Part shown: one piece after another, positions 55,244 to 64,000 of the stretch
Numbering within the stretch: the stretch's first letter is position 1
Layout of the letters: each line of letters starts with the position of its first letter
Source of the DNA: Lytechinus pictus
Lineage: Eukaryota > Echinodermata > Echinoidea > Temnopleuroida > Toxopneustidae
DNA: 64,000 bases
Assembly: GCF_037042905.1 (NCBI RefSeq)
Contig: NC_087258.1
Location: 5,310,501-5,374,500, forward strand
Direction: 5' to 3'
The notes under the pieces: generated by a model
What the model was told of the DNA's origin: nothing
Seen by the model: the letters and a program-made list of their open reading frames with translations, nothing else
Databases searched by the model: none
Position numbers and translations under genes: made by a program

Positions 55244-58200
55244 TTTGGCCTGTGTTCAAGGCGTTCTTCTGTTCTATGTTTTTATAGGTATGAGATCGAA
55301 ATCACAGTGAGTATTTGCACCTCCGAAAGGGAGGCGCAACACCCCCCACCCACATGGGCGCAAATCCCAGGGGGACATGTCCCCCTTACCCAAAATAGTA
55401 GGGGGGCACATTATCAAATGTCCCCCTACTATTTTTGGTCTTTTATAATGATGGAAAGATGAAATACATCATTCAAAATCGAAATAAAACATGTATTTTG
55501 GACGAGACAACCTTACTTTTGGGGTGCACCTTTTTTTTGCTTGTTTGCTTGTCAAATTTCTTTTTGGGGTGATAAACCTTCTTTTTTGTTCATGTTTGTT
55601 TGTTTGTTTTGTTTTTGTTTTTTTTTGCTTGTCAAATTTTCCAGCCCCTGGTCCCCCTACCGAATCTGCGCGGGCATCGGGGACTGGGGGATGAGGAAAA
55701 GCGGTGAGAGGAGACAAAAATAGAAGGGAAAAGAGGACAGAAAAAAAGTGAACGAAAGAAAAATTAATGGAAAATAAAAGGAGGGAAGAGGAAAGTGGTG
55801 GGGTAGGTCGAGATTTTATGTGTCCGTGCAAAAAGAAATGTGCAGAGTTTGAGATGTTGTCCGTTTGGGGAAATGTCTGTCTGTTTGTTGGATTGGCGCC
55901 TGTTGCAAAAATTATTAAGCTGATGGAATCAGGAAATGTTCCAACTGCTTCATGTATACTGATACTGACAGTGATAGAATTTAGCGGTTGTACATGTAGG
56001 TATAAATCGCGCTCTAATGGTCTAAAACTGTGTTCTTTATTAAAAAGTTGTCCTTCATATTCATTTTCGCAAAAGAATATCAAATTTTCAATCAATTGTT
56101 TAGTATCCTGTTTATAATAAAAATACTTAGAAATCAGAATGTGCGTTTTTCTTTATAGGAGTTTAGGCATTTTATATTATAAAGGTTATAGGATAGGCCC
56201 TATCAAAATTTTATGCTTGCATAAATCGGTTGATTTCATATTCATTTTGTTCTTGATTGCACAAAAAGTGCTTAGAATATCAAATTATCAGGACAGAAAA
56301 TATATTTTTTCAGCTCGCGCGTCGAGCTGGCATTATTTGATTTGTGAGATTATGTTTTTAATGACATTCATTCTATTTTACGCTTCACAGCAATATATCG
56401 TTAAACATTGCCGCACGCGCTGCGCCCCGCATGAAGTATAGATAGGTCTAGTTATCAGGTGAAATACCGCTATTACACACTGATCATGCTGATACTGTTC
56501 TGTGAATTAAAGGGGAATTTCACCCTGATAAACAGATTGTGAAAATATAAGAAAAATAATTTCAAAATATTGGTGAAGGTTTTATTTGAAAAAAAAATTG
56601 GAGTTAATAGAATTTTGAATGCTTGATATGTGACGTCATAAACGAGCAGTTGCTCTATATTCTATGTAATATAAAATGCAAAAATTTCCCATTTTCAATG
56701 GTCTGTAATGACCCACTTTTTTTCTTTTTGGAACGAGTATGAAGTTGTCTATTGATATACTGAATGTACAATAAAAGTCATTATCATGTATTTCTTGACA
56801 TTTCATTTTCTTTTTTTACCATAATTATATCCGATATAGCTGCTCGCAAAGGCCTACGCCGTCACAAATAATTTAGAAAAAATCTCACCTTTAAAAAAAA
56901 AAATTTTGGTGGGGGATGGATTTTCCTTGAACGCATACCAATTTTTTAATTATTTTTTTTCTGCTATTTTCATAATAAACTTTAAGTGAATTCATCTTTG
57001 CACTACTTAAATTTTTTGAAAGACAAAATAACAAAATTACATCTAGTCATCATCACCACTGCCACCATCATTATCATCATCATCATCACCGCCAAAAATT
57101 GGGAATAAGCGAGGACAAGTAGCTGAGGGACCCCCCTCTTAAGTTATCTATCAAAGTCGCATATACAAGAGAAGAATCTTACTAATCAAAATATTGTGTG
57201 CTCAAAGCACGAGCTGACATTTTTTTTAATATTCAAAACTGATAGAGAGACACATTTTAAACAATTCATGAAACTTATTAATCATTCATTAGCTTACCAA
57301 TCGAATCATTCGATTGCGACAAGATCTGAGAATTGAGTGTTTTTAGGAATTCATTAAAAAGCATAAAATTGTATCTTAACATTAAAATAAGGCGGGCGCA
57401 ACGCATGAGCTAAATCTTTATATACCGATAAAAATTTTGGACATTTTAAGTATTTTCGGTATTCATGAAAAAGATTGATATTTCATGAAAGCTCAAATCC
57501 CGAAGAGGAATATCTTTTATTAATTGACTTAAAAAAAACTGTTCTAAGCCCCATTTAATATTTGATTATAAGTCGCGTTTAAAAGCGGAAAAAAATAAAG
57601 TATTTTGTGTTCCTCTATCATAATTCTCTTTCTCTTTAACCCTGGTTCCTTTTTTTGGGGGGCGGGGGGAGTATTTTGGTTAAAAAAAAGAGAGGAAAAA
57701 AAGATAATTGCTGGCTAGTGGGTGTAGTGGTAGGGACACTCCCCCCGTAGTTACGCGTTACGCCAATATGGGACCAAACGATCCTACATGTCCGAGGCGA
57801 AACCTGTGTAATCAATTAAACATTATTTTTTTTAAATTAAAGCTTGCGCTGTTTAACTTCAATCTCTTTCACCTAAATCTGTGATGAATGCTAGAATTAT
57901 AAAATATATAATTATCAACGTCTGGCGAAAAGAATAAGCAACCGATCAGCTGACAAGAACGCGTATCACGTGATCTGCATATCAGCTTTGATCGCGAGTC
58001 AGAAGTGAAGAGCAACTGCCAAGAAAATCAGCAAAAAGTCGTCAAAAAGTTCCCCTTTATTTCTTTCAATTTTTTTTGTTGTTGATAACAACTATATCAT
58101 ATGTACCCTTGAAATAAAATTGCATGTTAGATTAAGAATATAGCTCGTACTTGAAATATAAAATAGAAATATTATCTTCCCAAAGATTCCTAACCCAAAA

Positions 58201-58274
58201 TACTAGTGATGTCGCCTATGAGGTCCATACATGTTAATGTTTGGACCTCATTGGTACTAGGAGTCGGCTAGGGT

Positions 58275-58920
58275 GTCTGAAACCACACTGAAAAGTGTCA
58301 ACATGAAAGTAACAGGCTGATTAAGGGGAAAATATGGGACATTTTTTCGGGAAATTCAGGCTTCTAGAAAAATGTGATCTGAATTGATTATTTACTTGTG
58401 TTTGGAATGTATGGAAAGAGAAAATTCAGGGGCTTCTTTTGACAGTAAGGACAATTTTATAGGATTATTTGAAATAAGGATTTAGAGATAAATTGCAAAC
58501 CCTTATTTGTGTGTGTGTTGAGATTGCCATTTCCCCATGCGTTTTCTGTGGGAAAATGAAATTTCTGTTTTGCACAATTTTTTTCACTTTGTCACAATTT
58601 TTCATTGTGATCTGGTTTCCAAATCTTTATAAAAATCATACCATCAGAAAGAGCATAAAAAATCCTACTGGACTCTTTATGGACAAGTTTTTGGCATTAC
58701 AGCTCTAGGAAGCTAAACATTTTGATTTGTGTGTGTCCATTTCTTAACTACACAGTCTATGGCAGAGAAATGCTGAAAATTTGCCTAATTTCATTCTTCT
58801 GTTTTGCAGCCAATAATTGGATTTTTAAAAAAATGTTACATTTCTGTCAGTCTGAAGGTCATTTCTCTTCAAATTCACAAAGAAAATGTGAAATTTTCTT
58901 GAAAAAAGATTAATAATTTT
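58275..58920 (+). repeat. Flank block, forward copy
   Basis: Inverse of 53484-54140. It borders hAT-like copy B on the right, and its mirror borders copy B on the left at some distance, so copy B sits in the loop of an inverted duplication. Confidence 0.8.
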
Positions 58921-59383
58921 TTCACAAAAAGTCAAAAGCAAAGGCAAAGTATACTATATACTAATACTAACCTCGCAATCGTGTGAGTGAGGCAAAGCCA
59001 AAGGCATGAAAGGCCAAAGCCGAATTTGGGCGAATGGTCCTTGGAAAGACACCTCCAGACATGTCCTTCGTAAGCATGACCTTCTTTGCACACCGCCCGC
59101 CACCATCGGCATTGATAGAAAATGCGTTTACGGCAAGCCACACTGACATATATCAATATTCAAACATTTATTTTATTAAGGTCAAATTTCAGGCCTGATT
59201 TTTTTTTTTGTGGGGGAGTGGGAGTATTACTTTTCTGTAGTGCATCTTTCTATCAGGGTCAGACAAGGCTAATGAGAGGAGCAACAATCCCAGTCGGTCA
59301 AAAAGGTTCCATTGCCATCGATGACCTTTGATAATAATTTCTGCATGATGATTACCCTATCTTTTTTTCTGTTTTATCAACAG
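58921..59383. other. 3' end of receptor intron 1
   Basis: No element recognised. A GCAAAGGCAAAG/GGCCAAAGCCGAA-rich stretch is at 58935-59030; a pyrimidine-rich tract (CTTTTTTTCTG) precedes the exon 2 acceptor. Confidence 0.5.
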
Positions 59384-59559
59384 AGTGGAGGTTATGGATC
59401 CTGCTCACAACTACTCTTATAAGGTTGGTTTCTGTGATGGGATACACGTAGATGGTGTTGGTGCGGAGGATATAGGAGTTGAGCAGTTTGATCTTAAAGA
59501 GGATAAAGCACCTCTCCATGCGGTTGGGAGAATAACTGCAACCAACATTATGGTTGGAA
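59384..59559 (+). CDS. M6PR: Mannose-6-phosphate receptor, exon 2
   Basis: Acceptor TTTTATCAACAG, donor GGAA|GTAAGT. Completes the split ACA codon, then VEVMDPAHNYSYKVGFCDGI, a run to VGRITATNIMVG. This matches the first half of a P-type lectin (MRH) domain: a YxYKVGFC-like strand with the first domain Cys and the GR-x-N/T-x-I strand whose Arg belongs to the ligand-binding set in the family. Ends phase 1. Confidence 0.85.
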
Positions 59560-59593
59560 GTAAGTAAGCTATTGATATGTATCACTCTTTTAA

Positions 59594-59880
59594 AGGACAA
59601 GTCCTGCCCAACTAAAAGGGGATTGGAATCAATAGAGAAAATCAAACTTATACATAATGCTGAAAATCTCATTGAAATCGGATGTAAAATAAGAAAATTA
59701 TGGCATTTTAAAGTTTTACTTATTTTACACAAATCATTTATGCACAAAAATGTGATACCGGTATGCAAATGAGACAGTTGATGATGTCACTCACTCACTA
59801 TTTCTTACATTCTATTTCATGAAACATAATATATTTCAATTTGTACAGATTTGACAAAGTGAAACAGAAGCTGAAATGAA
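59594..59880. mobile_element. One-ended copy of the AGGACAAGTCC MITE in receptor intron 2
   Basis: TTAA (59590-59593) then AAAGGACAAGTCCTGCCC and the interior GAAATCGGATGTAAAATAAG; the right inverted end is missing. Confidence 0.7.
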
Positions 59881-60090
59881 GAAATTGTGCACATTTTCTG
59901 AGATTTGAACTTTGTTGATGTTTCTCTAATTTCTCTCCTTTTTGTTAAAACCAACTTGAAGCTGATGTTTTATAATTATTTGATTGCAGGAAATAACTCT
60001 GAAAAAATTCTGAATATTTTTGAATATTTGTTAGCAATTTACAAGACTGTAAGTGTTAACAAAAAATGTTCACATGTTCTTATTTCTCAG

Positions 60091-60200
60091 CAAATTGGAT
60101 CTTTCTTGAATACCGAAATGGGGATGCATACAATTCACATTGCAATGGAGAAACAAGGAGAGCAACAATCTTTATATTGTGTGATAAAAGTGGACTTCTT
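60091..60200 (+). CDS. M6PR: Mannose-6-phosphate receptor, exon 3
   Basis: Acceptor TTATTTCTCAG, donor CTT|GTAAGT. Encodes NWIFLEYRNGDAY and HCNGETRRATIFILCD, the most conserved part of cation-dependent mannose-6-phosphate receptors (Trp, Gly-Asp/Glu-Tyr, Cys, Arg-Arg and the second Cys). Ends in phase 0. The remaining exons (last lectin strands, membrane span, acidic-dileucine tail) are not found up to 64000 and should lie downstream. Confidence 0.87.
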
Positions 60201-60311
60201 GTAAGTAATTCTTGGCCCATCTTGCAGATGAATGCAATTGAGCCAATCCTTCTCACCTTCTGAAAGGCCAGGGATGCTATTTTCTACATGTAGAATGCAT
60301 ATTTCCTTGAA

Positions 60312-60843
60312 GGAATGCTCCGGGCTGAAGATATTTATATCTGAATAAATAGAGTAAAATTCACAGAGCAAAATACTGAAAAATTTGATCAAAATCGGAT
60401 AACGAATAACAAAATTATTGAATTTTAAAGATTTGCATTATTCCGGTGAAACATTATTTTATTATATGAAATTTTGAAATTTTTCTACCAAGAACTAAAG
60501 AATTGGATTGACAACTGATTAATTGCATTAGTTATTTATTGCCGCAACTTATTTCATCATAATGAAGACACATCATTTACACGTGTGTGGAAAAATGAAA
60601 CAATTATGATTTCATAATAACAATTTTATGAGAAAAAGGAAAGTAGAGATGTGACATCATTAGCCCACCTAATGACTATTCATGAGGATGTGCATATAAC
60701 TGTTTTCACAAAATATTGATAAACTTTAAAATTCAATATCTTTGTTATTTGTTATCCGATTTTGATGAAATTTTCAGTATTTTGCTCTGTGAATTTTACT
60801 CTATTTATTTAGATATAAATATTTTAAGCACCGGACCATCCCT
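60312..60843. mobile_element. Related TTAA-type MITE in receptor intron 3
   Basis: Inverted ends: AAGGAATGCTCCGGGC... and ...CACCGGACCATCCCTT before TTAA (60844-60847). Arms match over more than 100 bp, e.g. AATTCACAGAGCAAAATACT and AGTATTTTGCTCTGTGAATT. The left TTAA is decayed (TTGA). Confidence 0.75.
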
Positions 60844-61108
60844 TTAAATCCTGTCCTGCTTTGTCCTCTAAATGCGACAAATACTTTTCATTTTCATTGT
60901 TTTGGTCCTTAAGCATGACCTTTCATGTTTTGATTAATTGTAAAGGAAAGCGTAACTATGCACTTGTATACGGTAGATTATGGCACTGCTGGCTTTCTGT
61001 AGTTGAGAACTTGAGATCGATACATATATATTCCCATTTGTTTGACAGAGCCAAGAAGGTTGCTTAAAAAGTGCAGTGTGTAATTAAATCTACAGGAGTT
61101 TGGGCCCT

Positions 61109-63267
61109 GGGGCCCGTTTCTCAACACCGTCATAAGTCTAACTTCTTGACTAAATCGGAGATAGTGAGCTACTTGTCCGCTAACCGTTTCACGAAGCCCT
61201 CTTTGCCAAGATCGGGGACAACAACCTGACTAAATATTTATGACACCTCCGAACCTGTCATAACTTCTTTCTTAATGACGTAGTGGCATCACGTGACATG
61301 CAAAAGTGCCACGAAATTTGAAAATTATAATATTACGTAATCAATAATAGAAGTTGAAATTACATTGCAAAACAGGTGTGATATTAAAATTATTCAATAA
61401 TAATTGTAATGCACAGAAACTATCAAAGATGTTGGTAAAACGCAACAAAACCATTCATTTTAAAATAGTAAAATAATTGAATCGATTATTTAATCATACC
61501 ACGTCAGGTCATCCATAACTGGACTCGTATTCGTTGTTTTCAGACCCTTATCAACATTTTGGTAAACTCTATCTCTAATTTATGCAAAGAATTTGTCAAA
61601 TCGTGTGTTTCGGTATCAAAAGATTTTAAAAATTTATGTTAAACTACCGTATATTTTACTGATGTTTGGAACCATAAATAAACGTATGATTATCATTATT
61701 TTACAAAGAAAACCATCGTGGTTTACTTTCGTAAACTATTCAAATTTACTCTCCCGGGGGTACCCATCTCAACGTCCACATCTGATTTTTGTCTCGCCTG
61801 CGTAGCGGAGCGAGACATAGGTATCACTATTTCCGGCGTCGTCGTCGTCAACAATTGTGTTGTACACCCAATAACTTTCTATAGCTTCGAGTTGGGATCG
61901 CCAAATTCATACCAGAGGTCCATCTCCTGAAGGCACAGGTCAAGTTTGAATATTAGTCGAATGTGAATAAGGTCAAAGGTCAATGAACTTTCCATAACTG
62001 GTACTGTGCTGTGTTGTACACACAATAACTTTCTATAGCTTCGAGTTGGGATCGCCAAATTCATACCAGAGGTCCATCTCCTGAAGGCACAGGTCAAGTT
62101 CGAATATTAGTCGAATGTGAATAAGGTCAAAGGTCAATGAACTTTCCATGACTGGCACTGTGCTGTGTTGTACACACAATAACTTTCTATAGCTTCGAGG
62201 TGAGATCGCCATATTCATAACAGAGGTCCATCTCTTGGAGGTGCAGGTCAAGTTCAAATGTGAGCCGAATTTGAATAAGGTCAAAGGTCAATGATTTTTC
62301 CATGACTGGCACTGTGCTGTGCTGTACACACAATAACTTTCTATATCTTCGAGGTAGGATTGCCAAATTCATACAAGAGGTCCATCTTTTGAAGGTGCAG
62401 GTCAAGTTCAAATGTGAGTTGAATTTGATTAAGGTCAAAGGTCAATGAACTTTCCATGACTGGCACTGTGTTATTTTGTACACACAATAACTTTCTATAG
62501 CTTCGAGGTGGGATCGCCAAACTCGTAACAGAGGTCCATCTCTTGAAGGTGCAGGTCAGGTTCGAATGTGAGTTGAATTTGATTAAGGTCAAAGGTCTAT
62601 GAACTTTCACACTACTTTCTTCCTCTAGTGACATGAACTTTATAATTTTATACTTTTTAACACTAACATTTTACTTCAGAACTCAGTACTCTCTATACCT
62701 GAACCAGATTTTGTATTTTACTTGTTTATTCTTTAAAAACTGTTGTTATTTATTTAATGAGCTATAGTTCTTGGCACCATTTACAATATTCACACAAATT
62801 TGCCAATGGTACAATAGAAAAGCTGTCAAAGTTTCTTAAATGTTACCCTTCAGATTTGACATGCAGTCTCTTCATGACTGCAATATGCAGGCGAGACAAC
62901 GCTTGGCGTTTGCCTTGTTTAGTCATGAAATGAATTATTCATAATTTCATTTTCTCAGCAATTGAATGCTCCAGTCTTCATGGTTTAAGTATGCATGGTA
63001 CATATTTTGCCTCTGCTATTATTTTGATTAGATGTATTTCCAAATTCATCACAATAATTGCAGTTTTATCATATTTTTGCTTTTTAAAAATTATGCTTTT
63101 TTGTGACTAAGGCTACGTCTCGTCCGCTCTTTCTACCGACAGTATCGATATCAAGGGATTCTAGTTAGGAAGCACTTCGTGAAACGGATTTAGTAAGATT
63201 GGAACTAACTCCGTGGTTGGTGGATAAAGATGTGACTAACTTGTCCAGGTGTTGAGAAACGGGCCCC
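61109..63267. mobile_element. 2.16-kb element with GGGGCCCGTTTCTCAACACC ends
   Basis: Starts GGGGCCCGTTTCTCAACACC and ends GGTGTTGAGAAACGGGCCCC, perfect 20-bp inverted repeats, with weaker inner inverted similarity (GTTTCACGAAG / CTTCGTGAAAC). It contains a nested repeat element (61786-62925). Without that it would be about 1 kb. No gene inside. Confidence 0.8.
61786..62925 (+). repeat. Nested tandem array, 154-bp unit with AGGTCAAAGGTCA
   Basis: Bounded by GTCTCGCCTGCGTAGCGG (left) and CAGGCGAGACAACGC (right). Boxes at 61970, 62124, 62278, 62432 and 62586 are spaced exactly 154 bp. The unit also has TACACACAATAACTTTCTAT and GCCAAATTCATACCAGAGG. The minus-strand frames at 61879-62634 repeat the same 50-residue block per unit without known domain; they open because 154 mod 3 shifts are compensated by start points, and I take them as non-genic. 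Confidence 0.85.
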
Positions 63268-64000
63268 ACCAATCTAAATAAGAATAATAACACCGTTCTT
63301 GTATAACCCAAAGGACTTGGATATTATTACCCTGGTTTTAGCCCCACAGCCTTTTACAGCGCGGAAGCATTTCAAGGAATATATTCCTGCCAGGTACCCA
63401 GTTCCCTCACCTGGGTCGAGTGCAGTACAAATGTGCTTATTGCACTGAGTATTACATTGACTATGTACACAGAATCACATTTTTTAACAGTGTGGGTGTG
63501 ACATACACTTATAAAATGTTGTATGATTTCGGAACCGCGTACCTGGGCATCGCAAATTTGGTATCAGAAGATGCGCCGGAGTTGCAAGTAAAAGGTCACC
63601 GAGCAGCGAGGTCAAAAAATTTCTTGCAGTGGCATAGTGACGAAATTCGTCAAGGTAGGGTCAAATTATACCCCCTCCCAAATTAAGTAAGGGTTAAATT
63701 TTAAGTACAAAGACAGCAGTTATACATCTTTTTATTGTAAAAAATGAATTCCTTGTCCAAAATAACATAGAAATTGACACAGAAGTAATTTAAATAGCTT
63801 ATGCAGAAACCGAGATATCCAATTTTGACGAAAATGGGTGGGGGGGTGGGGGTAAACTAATAGCCAATAATGGGTGGGGGTAAACTAATAGCCAATAAAC
63901 AACCTTTTTGCCCCAAATTGTTTTTTGGGCGGCACCCCCTCAATTTTTGACAAATTCTTTCCAAAAAAAGGTGTCAAAATTCTCAGGAGCACAAACTGCA
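63268..64000. other. Right edge: SINE fragment and low-complexity sequence
   Basis: 63355-63430 is an inverted fragment of the 39.7-kb SINE (GCCAGGTACCCAGTTCCCTC, TGGGTCGAGTGCAG). 63836-63900 has a 27-bp tandem duplicate (GGTGGGGGTAAACTAATAGC). No receptor exon recognised. Confidence 0.5.

Larger units (their letters stand above)
54327..58266 (+). mobile_element. hAT-like element, copy B (forward), with one MITE insertion
   Basis: Left end CACTCTAGGCGACACCCCCA, right end GGACCTCATTGGTACTAGGAGT. Flanks CCTAGGGT (54319-54326) and GCTAGGGT (58267-58274) form a near-perfect 8-bp duplication. Without the MITE it is about 3.36 kb. It has divergent exon-like ends (minus 55089-55243; right-end donor lost by a 5-bp deletion of TGTAA). 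No transposase, so non-autonomous. Confidence 0.75.

Noticed and set aside
61879..62634. Four similar minus-strand reading frames suggesting a small gene family
   Set aside because: They are the same frame through a 154-bp non-coding tandem unit, with no domain, splice or promoter signals.
63420..63686. Fourth receptor exon
   Set aside because: Its first part overlaps an inverted SINE fragment, and no lectin or membrane-span pattern is present.

Overview
This is a eukaryotic, intron-rich, AT-rich and repeat-packed window from an invertebrate deuterostome. An echinoderm, probably a sea urchin, fits best. The evidence is a leucine-rich-repeat/ZU5/UPA gene, SINE-, CR1/L2-type LINE- and Penelope-type retroelements, and many short inverted-repeat (MITE) elements with GGGCCCGTT or AGGACAAGTCC ends. 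The species is an inference: no search could be run. No bacterial, viral or CRISPR features were seen.

Three host genes are supported. (1) Minus strand, 3.85-6.0 kb: the 3' part of a gene for an LRR-like/ZU5/UPA protein of the kind found in innate-immune and death-domain receptors, carrying an apparent frameshift. (2) Plus strand, 22.1-38.0 kb: a complete 12-exon, 440-codon gene for a Gfo/Idh/MocA-family NAD(P)-dependent oxidoreductase. Every splice phase closes, including a 55-nt microexon. A nearly intact LINE sits in its fifth intron, and four decaying tandem copies of its last exon lie just downstream of the stop. (3) Plus strand, 44.08 kb onward: the first three exons of a cation-dependent mannose-6-phosphate receptor (lysosomal enzyme sorting). 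They are split by a ~15.2-kb first intron, and the rest of the gene lies beyond the window.

Most of the remainder is mobile DNA, layered insertion on insertion. 0.1-3.3 kb: an element with AGGTCA-A-AGGTCA repeats, interrupted by a TTAA-flanked 1.6-kb element, a 163-bp TTA-flanked MITE and a low-complexity insert. 7.6-10.3 kb: a decayed minus-strand LINE with a MITE in its ORF1. 11.1-11.6 kb: a palindromic array. 12.1-21.8 kb: SINE, MITEs, tandem arrays and a 2.4-kb inverted-repeat element. 26.6-31.3 kb: LINE.

The first intron of the receptor gene (44.2-59.4 kb) is the most remarkable part. Two copies of a ~3.3-kb hAT-like family, in opposite orientations, act as sister copies that show the empty sites of five later insertions: a Tc1-like element (which itself holds a short hAT-like copy), a 456-bp insert, a Penelope-like retroelement with a 13-bp target duplication, and a TTAA MITE. 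The hAT-like family carries, near both ends, outward-facing exon-like segments ending in splice donors; one is a 51-codon reading frame starting with ATG. This is the best candidate here for an undescribed system.
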